Shown: positions 9,322 through 18,103 of the stretch, one piece after another
How the letters are laid out: each line of letters starts with the position of its first letter
Numbering within the stretch: position 1 is the first letter of the stretch
Assembly: GCF_001579845.1 (NCBI RefSeq)
Contig: NZ_CP007440.1
Coordinates: forward strand, 2,360,001 to 2,424,000
Direction of reading: 5' to 3'
DNA from: Rhodoplanes sp. Z2-YC6860
GTDB taxonomy: Bacteria > Pseudomonadota > Alphaproteobacteria > Rhizobiales > Xanthobacteraceae
DNA length: 64,000 bases
Made by a program: the position numbers and the translations under genes
Notes under the pieces: generated by a model
Database searches by the model: none
Seen by the model: the letters and a program-made list of their open reading frames with translations, nothing else
What the model was told of the DNA's origin: nothing

Positions 9322-9673
9322 CTGACAACGCTAGCGGGGTGGTGTCGTTCTTAACCCGAACCTCGGTGGCGACCCAAAAGTGCAGCTTGAGAAAGCCCGT
9401 TAAATTACGTGCGTCGTTCTTTGAATGTGTTTCGGTAATGATGATTTCCAACCCACAGAAACTGCCGATCCAGGGAGCGCTCCCGGTGCCCGTACGACTG
9501 GCGGACCTGCGGCAATCGATCCGTCCGAGGTGAGGCGGGATGATACTCTGATCTGGGTAGTATTCCCCGCATCAGACGTTAAGCCAACAAGTTGCGAGAA
9601 TTAGAACTTCACTGGAACGCTAATCTCAGTCCGACTGTCGATGTGTGAAGTGAACCGACCGGGAGCTGTTGTG
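9322..9673. other. 352-base stretch without a recognised gene
   Basis: I see no gene of known family here. A short open frame at 9438-9533 (ATGATGATTTCC to TGA, 31 residues, containing LPVPVRLADLRQSI) has no clear ribosome-binding site. On the other strand a frame covering about 9340-9400 reads LKLHFWVATEVRVKNDTTP; I could not assign it. The stretch may hold the leader of the VOC gene that follows or remains of lost genes. Confidence 0.4.
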
Positions 9674-10321
9674 ATGAGTGGTACCGAAGCGCGAAACGTC
9701 GCTCTGAAGCTCGAATCTTTCGCTATTCCGGTCGCTGACGTCGACCGTGCCAAGAAATTCTATAGCGATCTCGGGTGGCGGCTTGACGCCGACTTCCCGT
9801 TCGACAACGGCTTCCGCGTGGTCCAGTTCACTCCGCCGGGTTCGCCTTGCTCGATCCAGTTCGGCACCAAGCTCACCTCGGCCGCGCCCGGCTCAGCGCA
9901 GGGTCTCTATCTGGTCGTCTCGGATATCGAAGCGGCGCGCGCCTCGCTCGCGGCGCGTGGTGTGAAGATCAGCGAGGTGTTTCATATCCACGTCCCGGGC
10001 GCCCAGTTCCTGCCCGATGGCAGCGGCGATCGTATCGCCGGCCCTGCGAAAGGCCACGCCAGCTACAAATCCTATGCGACCTTCAGCGATCCGGACGGCA
10101 ACCGCTGGCTGCTGCAAGAGGTCACGACGCGGCTTCCCGGCCGGATCGACAGCACCGAGGTGACGTTCACATCCGCGGCAGACCTCATTGGCGCACTCAA
10201 GCGCGCCGCGGCCGCATACGGTGAGCACGAAAAGCGGCCCCCTGGGCCGAACGATGATTGGCCGGAGTGGTACGCGGCTTACATCGTGGCCGAGCAGACC
10301 GGCAAGCCTTTGCCGGAATGA
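9674..10321 (+). CDS. VOC (glyoxalase/extradiol-like) family protein
   Basis: The 215-residue protein begins with a VOC module: ESFAIPVADVDRAKKFYSDLGW near the start and YATFSDPDGNRWLLQEV around residue 130, the standard beta-alpha-beta-beta-beta arrangement. The family binds a metal and handles varied small substrates. The region after about residue 145 is an extra tail ending in PPGPNDDWPEWYAAYIVAEQ, not part of the VOC fold. I chose the ATG at 9674 because GGGAG lies eight bases upstream; an earlier frame start at 9641 lacks such a site. It lies 30 bases before the thioredoxin-like gene, probably co-transcribed. Confidence 0.85.
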   Translation: MSGTEARNVALKLESFAIPVADVDRAKKFYSDLGWRLDADFPFDNGFRVVQFTPPGSPCSIQFGTKLTSAAPGSAQGLYLVVSDIEAARASLAARGVKISEVFHIHVPGAQFLPDGSGDRIAGPAKGHASYKSYATFSDPDGNRWLLQEVTTRLPGRIDSTEVTFTSAADLIGALKRAAAAYGEHEKRPPGPNDDWPEWYAAYIVAEQTGKPLPE

Positions 10322-10351
10322 GTGGCATCGCGACGCGACGGAGGTCGATCG

Positions 10352-11464
10352 ATGAAAACCAAACAGATCCTGGTGGCCGCGGTCCTCGTCATCGCGATTG
10401 GTGCGCCGTTTGCAGCCTTTTTCGGAGAAACACAGGGGGAATCCGTGTCATCTCCAGGGACGCAATTGCCATTCCTTCACGGCTACAATGCAGGGCCGAG
10501 CGGCAACACCGAGTTGGCTTCGCTCGAGCGCGCCAGCGAATGGCTGAATTCGGGGCCGCTCACTGCATCCGCATTGCGTGGCAAGGTCGTGCTGGTCGAT
10601 TTCTGGACCTACACCTGCATCAACTGGCGGCGCACCGCTCCGTATGTCCGCGCCTGGGCGGAAAAATACAAAGATCAGGGACTGGTGGTGGTCGGCGTGC
10701 ACTCGCCGGAGTTCGCCTTCGAGAAAAACGTCAGCAACATCCGCTGGGCCGTGAAGGATATGAAGATCGATTATCCGGTGGCGGTCGACAGCGAGCACGT
10801 CATCTGGCGCGCTTTCAGCAACCAATACTGGCCAGCGCTCTATTTCATCGATGCCAAAGGGCGTGTTCGTTATCAGTATTTCGGTGAGGGCTCCTACGCC
10901 CAGTCGGAGATGATGATCCAGGCGTTGCTGCGGGAAGCAGGGGCCAAGGACGTCGGCCGTGAGACGGTGTCGGTCGATCCAGGCGGTCTTGAAGTGGCGG
11001 CCGATTGGGGCAACCTGAGATCGCCAGAAAGCTACGTGAGGTATGACGGTATCGGCACCTTTGCGTCGCCCGGCGGCGCAGCGCTGGACCAGCCGCGCAT
11101 GTACTCGCTGCCCGCTCAGCTTCGACAGAACGAGTGGGCGCTGTCCGGCGACTGGACCATCCGACAGGACGCTTCAGCCTTGAACAAGCCAGGCGGCCGA
11201 ATCGCGTACCGCTTTCACGCGCGTGACCTGCACATGGTGATGGGACCGGCTTCTCCAGGAATGTCCGTTAAATTCCGCGTGCTCATCGACGGACAGCCGC
11301 CTGGCGCGGCCCATGGCACCGACGTCGACGAGCAAGGCAACGGCACTATCACCGAACAGCGGCTGTACCAGCTCATTCGCCAGCATGGCGCGGTCCAAGA
11401 GCGTGAATTCCAGATCGAGTTCTTCGCTCCGGGTGCAGAAGCTTTCGCATTCACTTTCGGCTGA
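10352..11464 (+). CDS. Membrane-anchored thioredoxin-like protein (DipZ C-terminal type) with one active-site Cys
   Basis: This 370-residue protein starts with one hydrophobic segment (residues 5-23) that is either a signal peptide or an anchor, so the rest lies in the periplasm. A thioredoxin/AhpC-type domain follows (about residues 60-200): LVDFWTYTCINWRRTAPYV, with Cys89 and Trp92 where a second Cys would stand. After residue 230 comes the extra beta-rich domain seen in DipZ-type proteins. GGAGG lies seven bases before the ATG at 10352. A monothiol site does not fit ordinary disulfide exchange; peroxide or glutathione-type chemistry is possible but unproven. Confidence 0.85.
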   Translation: MKTKQILVAAVLVIAIGAPFAAFFGETQGESVSSPGTQLPFLHGYNAGPSGNTELASLERASEWLNSGPLTASALRGKVVLVDFWTYTCINWRRTAPYVRAWAEKYKDQGLVVVGVHSPEFAFEKNVSNIRWAVKDMKIDYPVAVDSEHVIWRAFSNQYWPALYFIDAKGRVRYQYFGEGSYAQSEMMIQALLREAGAKDVGRETVSVDPGGLEVAADWGNLRSPESYVRYDGIGTFASPGGAALDQPRMYSLPAQLRQNEWALSGDWTIRQDASALNKPGGRIAYRFHARDLHMVMGPASPGMSVKFRVLIDGQPPGAAHGTDVDEQGNGTITEQRLYQLIRQHGAVQEREFQIEFFAPGAEAFAFTFG

Positions 11465-11471
11465 TTGCCGG

Positions 11472-12446
11472 CTAATTCGGAGCCATGCCAAGCGACTTCA
11501 CCAGAGGCCGGACGGTCTCGACTTCCGCCCTGATCAACTGACGCAACTCTTCCGGCGTCGCCGTCTTGGTCAGCACGCCGCTCTCCTGCAGCCGCGCCGC
11601 GAGCTGCGGCTCGCGCGACGCCGCGATGAATTCGCTGTTCAGGCGCTCCACGATCGCCGTCGGAGTGCCGGCCGGCGCCCACACCGCAAACCAGCCGCTC
11701 GCTTTCTTCTTGAGCTGATCGCTCTCGATCATGGTCGGCGTGTCGGGCGTGCCGCTCCAGCGGGTGGCGCCATCCTGCGCGAGAATCTTGGTTTTGTGCG
11801 CTTGAATGAACGGCTGTGCCACAATGTAGGAAATCATCGCCATGTCGATCCGCGATGAAACCAGATCCGTCATCAACGGATACGAGCCGCGATATTGCAC
11901 CATGGTGATCGGCAGCGCGTTGTCGAGCGACAGGATGACACTGTTGAAGTGCGCCGGCGAGCCGAACCCGGCAGAGCCGACATTGAGGCCGCTGGGCTTG
12001 CTCTTCCAGAGCTCCAGCAACTGCGGAATGGTGTTGGCGGGACTATCCGGCGGCACGGCGATGAAGTTCAACAGGTCAAACAGCGCCGCGACTGGTTGGA
12101 AGTCCTTCACCGCGTCGTAGGGAATGCGCTCCAGGAGCGGCTGCGCCGCGAGCGCCGTACCCGGATAGACCAACAGGGTGCGCCCGTCGGGGGCCGCATT
12201 CTTCACGCTCATCGCCCCGACCGCTCCTCCGCCAGCGGGACGGTTCTCGACCACCACGGTGAGCCCAAGTTTGCGGCCGAGCACCTCGGCATAAAGGCGC
12301 GATGTCACGTCGACGATGCCGCCAGCCGCGTTGCCCACGACCAGGGTGATCGTTCCGCTCGGCAGATCCTGCGCGGCCACCCGGCCCATGAGGCAAAGCA
12401 TCATCGCCAGCGCAATCAGGCTGCGCCTACCGAAGAGCACAAGCAT
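11472..12446 (-). CDS. Bug-family tripartite tricarboxylate transporter substrate-binding protein
   Basis: The 324-residue protein has a signal peptide ending at VAA-Q (residue 25) and a Bug-fold mature part. The ligand loop ITLVVGNAAGGIVDVTSR and the segment VVVENRPAGGGAVG are family hallmarks. Such proteins bind carboxylates in the periplasm and normally serve a TctA/TctB membrane pair, but none is encoded nearby. GGGAGG lies five bases before the ATG. It lies 47 bases downstream of a flavin monooxygenase gene on the same strand and converges on the thioredoxin-like gene. Confidence 0.92.
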   Translation of the reverse strand: MLVLFGRRSLIALAMMLCLMGRVAAQDLPSGTITLVVGNAAGGIVDVTSRLYAEVLGRKLGLTVVVENRPAGGGAVGAMSVKNAAPDGRTLLVYPGTALAAQPLLERIPYDAVKDFQPVAALFDLLNFIAVPPDSPANTIPQLLELWKSKPSGLNVGSAGFGSPAHFNSVILSLDNALPITMVQYRGSYPLMTDLVSSRIDMAMISYIVAQPFIQAHKTKILAQDGATRWSGTPDTPTMIESDQLKKKASGWFAVWAPAGTPTAIVERLNSEFIAASREPQLAARLQESGVLTKTATPEELRQLIRAEVETVRPLVKSLGMAPN

Positions 12447-12493
12447 CCGATCCTCCCCGAATAACGACGCGTTCTTCTTACTGGAAAGCGAGC

Positions 12494-13648
12494 TCAGTTC
12501 TTTTCACGCAACCCCATCCTGGCCAGCCGCGGCAGGACCTCATCGCAGAAGTACGGTACGTCGTTGAGGTAGTTCACGAACGACACCGCGAGTCCGCGGA
12601 AGCCGGCACGGCTATGGTTGGCAAACTCGGTTGCGATTTCATCCGGCGAACCGACGAAGGGATAGCCGCCGATTCCGCTCGACGCCTGAAGCATGCGCTT
12701 GGCTCTGAACTCGTCCGGCGCCGTGTTCTGCGGCGTGATGTTCTTGAGCGCCAGCATCTTCTCGATCGCGTTCCAATCCGCGCATTCGACATTGGCATAG
12801 TGGTGATATTCCTCGGCCTCGCGCCGCGAAGGCCTACAGATCACCTGGCCCTGGGTGTAGACCTCGATCTCGCGCCCATACTTGCGGCCGTTGGCCTTGA
12901 TGTCGCTGACGTATTTCACGATACGATTGAAGATCTGCTGCTCGTCCACCGCCTGCGAGGTGCCGGCGGCCGCCAGACGTGCGCCGCCGGTGGAGGTGAA
13001 AAAGGCGTCGCAGTTGCGCATCGCGAACGCCTGGCCGGCGCCCGATGAGCCGGCGTTGATGATCATCGGACGTGTTCCGCCGATCGGGCCGGGCTTTGCG
13101 CGGACGCCAGAGAGCTTGAAGTGACTGCCGTCGAAGTCGAAATCCTCGGTCGACCACGCGCGCTTGATCACGTCGAGCCATTCTTGCGCAAACTCGTAGC
13201 GGTCGTCGTGTTCGCGCTGCTGCATGCCGAACATCTGGAACTCGCCTTCGTTCCAGCCAGCCACGAGGTTAAGCCCGAAGCGGCCGTTACCGATGTGGTC
13301 GGCGGTGACCATCTCCTTGGCTGCGATCAGCGGATGGAACAGCGGGGCATGAACGGTGCCGAACACCGTGATCCGTTGCGTGGCGGCAAGCAGGCCGCAA
13401 GCCCAGGTCACGGTCTCGAGCGTGGTGCCATGAAAATCGCTGTCGCCGCCGTAGCCCTTCCATCGCCCGATGGGAAGGAGAAAATCGATGCCGCCCTCGT
13501 CGGCGATGCGCGCCATCTTGAGACAATCCGGCCATGTTGCCAGCCAGCGTTCCGGCACCAACGTGGCGGTGCGCGCCGAGGAGCAGTTCGCCCCAAACAG
13601 GCCGATTTTCAAAGCATTCTTGTTGTACATCTCGACGCGCTGGGACAT
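12494..13648 (-). CDS. LLM-class flavin-dependent monooxygenase, RutA-like
   Basis: The protein is a luciferase-like TIM-barrel FMN monooxygenase of 384 residues from the ATG at 13648. A GTG start 14 codons further upstream is possible. The segments GNGRFGLNLVAGWNEGEF and DRYEFAQEWLDVIKRAW match the group that holds pyrimidine monooxygenase RutA and dialkylsulfone monooxygenases. These use FMNH2 from a separate reductase and O2 to open C-N or C-S bonds. No flavin reductase gene is nearby. The neighbouring Bug and NMT1-like binding proteins suggest the substrate is imported. Confidence 0.87.
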   Translation of the reverse strand: MSQRVEMYNKNALKIGLFGANCSSARTATLVPERWLATWPDCLKMARIADEGGIDFLLPIGRWKGYGGDSDFHGTTLETVTWACGLLAATQRITVFGTVHAPLFHPLIAAKEMVTADHIGNGRFGLNLVAGWNEGEFQMFGMQQREHDDRYEFAQEWLDVIKRAWSTEDFDFDGSHFKLSGVRAKPGPIGGTRPMIINAGSSGAGQAFAMRNCDAFFTSTGGARLAAAGTSQAVDEQQIFNRIVKYVSDIKANGRKYGREIEVYTQGQVICRPSRREAEEYHHYANVECADWNAIEKMLALKNITPQNTAPDEFRAKRMLQASSGIGGYPFVGSPDEIATEFANHSRAGFRGLAVSFVNYLNDVPYFCDEVLPRLARMGLREKN

Positions 13649-13772
13649 CGATCCAGGCTCGGTCGGGGAGGCAATGGCGGCATCCTGCACGGCGTCAGAC
13701 TCGCTGCTTTTTGTTCTGCCCGATTTTGCGCGAAGGCTCGTTCCTTGTCGATGATGCGTGGGTGATCGGCTT

Positions 13773-14741
13773 TCAGCGCGGCAAATAGCTCAAATCGGTG
13801 AATGTCATCGACGCCGACTCGGGTTTGATTTCGCCCAGCTCGACAAGCGTTCGCGCGGTGGTTCGGACGATCTCTGCCGGAATTGCAAGCTTGCGGCTGA
13901 AGGGCTTCAACTCGCCGACGTAGTAGTCATAAGTCTCTTTGGCGATGTCCGACGCGACGTTGGTGTTTCGCACGAGAATGGCGATCGCCTCCTCGCGATT
14001 GGCCGGCTCGTACAGCCAGTCGACCGCGTCAGACAGCGCCTTGAGATAGGCCCGCGCGGTCTCAGGGTTGTCGCGCAGCCACTGCGGCCGCGCCAGGACC
14101 GTCAGGAAGCCGTAGTCCTTGCCATAGGCGCCGAGGTCAACGAGCTTGCGGTAGCCGTCTGCGGCGGCTCGGAAGTCGAATGGCTGTGTCAGCAGCGCCG
14201 CCTGTACGCTGCCTCCTGCAAGCGCCGCAAACCGGGCGGGCGTGGCGCCAGCATAGACCTGCTCGACATCGTGCGGCTGCATTCCCTGTTCTGTCAGCCA
14301 GCGGTTCCAGACGCTGGTGAGCAAGTCCTTGGCGAACGGCAGGATGATGCGTTTGCCCTTCATGTCGGCGGCCGACGTCACGTCTTTCGATGTCATGATG
14401 GAATAGGGATACTTGGTAACGGCGCCGCCGATCAGAACGGCGTTGCCGCCGTTGGCGATCGCGCGGATCGCCGTGTCGAAGGTCGAGGACGCGACATCGA
14501 ACGACCCGGCGACGAGCTGCTGCACGGTGTTGGCGACGTTGCCGACATAGATGGTCTCGGGCTCGACACCCTCGCGGCGGAAAAAACCTTTGTCGTTGGC
14601 AATGAAGTTCGCCCAGTTCGGCGCAGTCTTCGACACCTGACCGTCACTGACCTTCTTGACCGTCTGCGCTTGCAAGCTCGTGACCGGCAGGAGCGTGGCG
14701 GCGCAAATCGATAGCAGCAAAACGGGGCGTGCGAGTCCCAT
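13773..14741 (-). CDS. ABC transporter substrate-binding protein, NMT1/SsuA-like
   Basis: From the ATG at 14741 the protein has 322 residues: a signal peptide ending at LQA-Q (about residue 25), then an NMT1/TauA-type binding fold (NWANFIANDKGFFRREGVEPE, a typical beta1-helix1 region). The start is set by GGAAGGAG about seven bases upstream; a longer frame runs through the LysR gene in another phase and is not coding. Binding proteins of this class feed SsuB/SsuC-like ABC importers of sulfonates, pyrimidine precursors or aromatic acids. No permease or ATPase is adjacent. Confidence 0.88.
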   Translation of the reverse strand: MGLARPVLLLSICAATLLPVTSLQAQTVKKVSDGQVSKTAPNWANFIANDKGFFRREGVEPETIYVGNVANTVQQLVAGSFDVASSTFDTAIRAIANGGNAVLIGGAVTKYPYSIMTSKDVTSAADMKGKRIILPFAKDLLTSVWNRWLTEQGMQPHDVEQVYAGATPARFAALAGGSVQAALLTQPFDFRAAADGYRKLVDLGAYGKDYGFLTVLARPQWLRDNPETARAYLKALSDAVDWLYEPANREEAIAILVRNTNVASDIAKETYDYYVGELKPFSRKLAIPAEIVRTTARTLVELGEIKPESASMTFTDLSYLPR

Positions 14742-14947
14742 GGCGTCGCTCCTTCCCAAATCCGCCGTTCTTTGGCCGGCCGGACGCAGGCAATGGTAGC
14801 GCGCGACGGGGTGTGCACAAAAGGGCGCGCGGCGCGTGTCGTACGACCTACTCAAAATCGACGCCATGCGGAGGTTGCGCCCGGCGGGACGTCGGAAACG
14901 ATGGTAACGATGCGCAACGGATAGATCTCCGCCCGAGCGGCGCCGCT

Positions 14948-15865
14948 CTAGCTTGCAGCGGAGGTCGAGGCGAGGGCTCTGCGGAATTCCGCCAGGACGG
15001 CACTGACACCCGGTAGCATGGCCGTGTTGACCCGACGCAGCACCGCGAGTTCTCGACGCCATCGGGCGCCGCGCAGCGGTACTGCGCGAAGGGCCCCGTG
15101 CTTTCCTTCGTCGTGTATGGCCACCTGTGGAAGCAGGCTCACAAGGTTGCTGGAAGCGAGCACCGTCGTCAGCGTTTCGATCGAATTGGCGGTGAACGCC
15201 ACCGTTGGCAATTCGAGGTTGGCGGCAGCAAACAGCGCTTGAAAGTGCCGCCAGATCGTGCCGCCGCGTTCCTGCAAGGCCCAATCGTAGTCACGCAGAC
15301 TTTGCAAGGTCGGCGTTTTCATTTTCAGAACCGGGTGCGCGGCGCGAACGACGATGCGAATCTCGTCGGTCGCCAGTGGCGTTGCGCGTATATTCTCGTC
15401 GAGAAGGTTGGGGGTTACGGCGGCGATCGCGAAATCAATCTCACCGCGCACCAAGGCGCGTGTGAGCTGATGATTGGGGCCCTCGACCACATGCAGTTGA
15501 AGTCCGGGCGTCGTCTCGCGCACTCTTTTGATGACCATCGGCAACACCCCCGGGACGAGGCTTGGCAGAATCCCGACTCGCGCAAGGCCCTTCGATACGC
15601 CCCGCAATAAATCGATCTCTTCCAATGCGCGATGATATCCCGACTCCAATGCGGCGGCATGAGGCAGCAGCGAGCGTCCGAATGCCGTGAGCTCCATCCC
15701 GGTCGAATGCCGGACAAAGAGCTGGACCCCGAGCTGCTGCTCGAGTTTTCGCAGCGTCCGGCTCACGGCCGGCTGGGTGAGCGACAGCGTCGAGGCCGCG
15801 GCTCCCACGCTGCCGAGGCGTGCGACATTCAGAAACGCATTGAGCCCGCGATAATCGATGGTCAT
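14948..15865 (-). CDS. LysR-family transcriptional regulator
   Basis: The 305-residue protein has the LysR helix-turn-helix at residues 5-60 (FLNVARLGSVGAAASTLSLTQPAVSRTLRKLEQ read in two parts) and a C-terminal co-inducer domain from about residue 90. It is divergent from the amidohydrolase gene starting at 15952, with a palindrome right at its own start codon. The layout is the standard one for a LysR activator of a catabolic operon, so I infer that it controls the genes up to 24398 and itself. The inducer is unknown. Confidence 0.92.
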   Translation of the reverse strand: MTIDYRGLNAFLNVARLGSVGAAASTLSLTQPAVSRTLRKLEQQLGVQLFVRHSTGMELTAFGRSLLPHAAALESGYHRALEEIDLLRGVSKGLARVGILPSLVPGVLPMVIKRVRETTPGLQLHVVEGPNHQLTRALVRGEIDFAIAAVTPNLLDENIRATPLATDEIRIVVRAAHPVLKMKTPTLQSLRDYDWALQERGGTIWRHFQALFAAANLELPTVAFTANSIETLTTVLASSNLVSLLPQVAIHDEGKHGALRAVPLRGARWRRELAVLRRVNTAMLPGVSAVLAEFRRALASTSAAS

Positions 15866-15866
15866 G

Positions 15867-15879
15867 CATAATTGTTATG
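15867..15879. promoter_or_regulatory. Inverted repeat, candidate LysR operator
   Basis: CATAA-TTG-TTATG is a perfect inverted repeat with five-base arms, located two bases from the LysR start codon in the 86-base divergent gap. LysR proteins bind short AT-rich dyads in such gaps. The position would suit autorepression. No matching second site was seen closer to the amidohydrolase gene. Confidence 0.45.
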
Positions 15880-15951
15880 GCTTTGGAACCAAAAAGCAAT
15901 GGCGGAAACTCTGCGGCCGGCGGAAGCTGTCCGGGAGTTGAGGGATGTCCG

Positions 15952-17160
15952 ATGCCAACTGCTTACATCAACGGCCAAGTCATCGATGGGCGCGGCAAGG
16001 CCTATCAGGGTTACGTCATCGTTGATGGCGACAAGATTGCGGAGGTCGGGGCGGGGCATCCAGCGACGTTGAGCGCCAACGTGGAGCGGAAGGACCTGAC
16101 CGGACGTTCCATCCTTCCCGGCTTGATCGACTGTCACGTTCACTTGCGAAGCGATGGGCCTGCCGATCCTCGCGCTCAACAGGCCGGTGATACCGATGCG
16201 ATCGCGCTGTTGCGCTCGGCCCGCAACGCGCGCCGGACGCTCGAGTGCGGCGTGACCACGATCCGCGACTGCGGTTCACGCGGCGGCATCGACTTTGCGC
16301 TGCGCGCTGCCGCCCAGCAGGGTCTCTGTCAAACGCCGCGTTTGGTGCTCAGCGGCCTGATCATCTGCATGACCGGCGGGCACGGCTGGCAGCTCAGTAT
16401 CGAGGCCGACGGTCCCGACGCAGTGCGGCGCGCGGCACGCAGCCAGATCAAGGCCGGCGCCGACAACGTGAAGCTCATCGCCAGCGGCGGAATTCTGAGC
16501 CCCGGCAGCGAAATCGGCGCGCCGCAGCTGACCGTCGAGGAGATGCGGGCCGCGGCCGAGGAGGCCCACGCGGCGGGCAAGATCTGCTGCGCTCATGCGC
16601 ACGGTTCGACCGCCATCAAAAACGCGGTCAAGGCCGGTGTCGACTCGGTCGAGCACGGCTATCTGCTCGACGACGAGGGCATCGAGCTGATGCTTGAGCG
16701 CGGGACTTATCTCGTCGCGACGTCTGCGGCGGTCCGCAACGTGGTCAAGCATGGCACCGGAGCGGGCGTTCGGCCGGATGTGGTCCGCAAGGCGCAATCC
16801 GCCATCGATCAGCACATCGCGAGCTTCAAACGCGCTCACCAGGCCGGCGTCAAACTTGCCATGGGCACCGACACCGGCGTGCCATACACTCAGCACGGCA
16901 ACAACCTCGACGAGGTGGTCTATCTCGTGGAGATGGGGCTGTCGCCCATACAGGCGCTAACGGCTGCAACCTTCGATGCAGCCAAGCTCCTGAAGATGGA
17001 CGGCCAGATCGGCAGCCTCGAGGCCGGAAAGCTAGCCGACTTTGTGGTCGTCGATGGCGATCCACTCGCGGATATTGCCATGCTGCAGGACAAGAGCCGT
17101 ATTCTGACCGTCGCCGTCGGCGGCCAGATCATGGTCGAACGGCAAGCGGTCAAAAGGTAA
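15952..17160 (+). CDS. Metal-dependent amidohydrolase, imidazolonepropionase/Xaa-Pro dipeptidase-like
   Basis: The 402-residue protein has the amidohydrolase metal site: CHVH with His62 and His64, Lys174 in NVKLIASGG (a likely carbamylated bridge), His215/His217, His235 and Asp307 in GTDTG. The fold is a TIM barrel flanked by the small beta domain. Enzymes closest in pattern cleave N-acyl or dipeptide bonds such as Xaa-Pro. The ATG at 15952 has AGGG eight bases upstream and is preferred over a start 75 bases earlier. It is the first gene of the LysR-linked operon and has a paralogue at its far end (23148-24398). Confidence 0.9.
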   Translation: MPTAYINGQVIDGRGKAYQGYVIVDGDKIAEVGAGHPATLSANVERKDLTGRSILPGLIDCHVHLRSDGPADPRAQQAGDTDAIALLRSARNARRTLECGVTTIRDCGSRGGIDFALRAAAQQGLCQTPRLVLSGLIICMTGGHGWQLSIEADGPDAVRRAARSQIKAGADNVKLIASGGILSPGSEIGAPQLTVEEMRAAAEEAHAAGKICCAHAHGSTAIKNAVKAGVDSVEHGYLLDDEGIELMLERGTYLVATSAAVRNVVKHGTGAGVRPDVVRKAQSAIDQHIASFKRAHQAGVKLAMGTDTGVPYTQHGNNLDEVVYLVEMGLSPIQALTAATFDAAKLLKMDGQIGSLEAGKLADFVVVDGDPLADIAMLQDKSRILTVAVGGQIMVERQAVKR

Positions 17161-17170
17161 GCGCGCAGAT

Positions 17171-18082
17171 ATGGAACAGGCCGACAAGATCTGGATGGAT
17201 GGCAAGATCGTCGCATGGAACGACGCCCACGTTCATCTCATCAGCAACACGCTGCAATACGGCTTCGGGGTGTTCGAGGGCATCCGCTGCTACAAGACCG
17301 ACGCCGGCCCCGCCGTGTTCCGGCTCAAGGAGCATCTCGTCCGGCTGCACAACTCGGCGAAAATCCTTGGATTTGAGGTTCCCTACAGCATCGAGCAGTT
17401 GACCGACGCGACGCGGCAGATCATTCGCGAAAATCGCTTCGAGCAGTGCTACATCCGACCGATCGCCTACATCGGCTACGGCGGCATGGGCCTTGCTTAC
17501 AGCGATTGTACGATCAATGTCTCGATCGCGGTGTGGCACTGGGGCGAATATGTCGGCCACGGCACGCTGGAGAATGGCAGCAGGGTCAGGGTTTCGAGCT
17601 ACGTGCGCCAGCATATCAATACCAACATGTCCAAGGCCAAAGCGTGCGGCAATTACATGCTGTTCCAGATGGCGCGCACCGAAGCCAAGCGTGACGGCTA
17701 CGATGAGGCGATCCTGCTCGACGCCAACGGGCATGTCGCGGAAGGCTCGGTCGAGCACATTTTCCTGGTGCGTGACGGCGCCTTGGTCACGCCGCCGTTG
17801 ACCCATCTGCTCGACGGCATCACCCGCGATGCCGTCATTCGCCTGGCGCGGGCGCGCGACATCGAAGTGCGCGAGGAGCTGTTTTCCCGCGACTACATGC
17901 TGACATCTGACGAGGTGTTCTTCGCCGGCACCGGCGCCGAGGTGACGCCAGTCGTCGAGATCGACAACCGCAAAATCGGCGATGGCCGTCGCGGTCCGCT
18001 CACGACCGCAGTCCAGAAGGATTTCTTCGATGCGGTCTATGGCCGCACCAACCGCTGGGCCGAGTGGCGGACCGCGGTATGA
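17171..18082 (+). CDS. Branched-chain amino acid aminotransferase (IlvE family)
   Basis: This 303-residue PLP enzyme of fold type IV has the Schiff-base lysine Lys157 in KAKACGNYMLFQ and the substrate segments TLQYGFGVFEGIRCY near residue 28 and VAEGSVEHIF near 185. The family moves an amino group between branched-chain amino acids and 2-oxoglutarate in the cytoplasm. It follows the amidohydrolase by 10 bases. In this catabolic operon it more probably deaminates an amino acid released by the hydrolases than serves biosynthesis; D-amino-acid or 4-amino-4-deoxychorismate activities in the same fold are alternatives. Confidence 0.9.
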   Translation: MEQADKIWMDGKIVAWNDAHVHLISNTLQYGFGVFEGIRCYKTDAGPAVFRLKEHLVRLHNSAKILGFEVPYSIEQLTDATRQIIRENRFEQCYIRPIAYIGYGGMGLAYSDCTINVSIAVWHWGEYVGHGTLENGSRVRVSSYVRQHINTNMSKAKACGNYMLFQMARTEAKRDGYDEAILLDANGHVAEGSVEHIFLVRDGALVTPPLTHLLDGITRDAVIRLARARDIEVREELFSRDYMLTSDEVFFAGTGAEVTPVVEIDNRKIGDGRRGPLTTAVQKDFFDAVYGRTNRWAEWRTAV

Positions 18083-18103
18083 GGCACTGACCGGGAACAA
18101 GCC

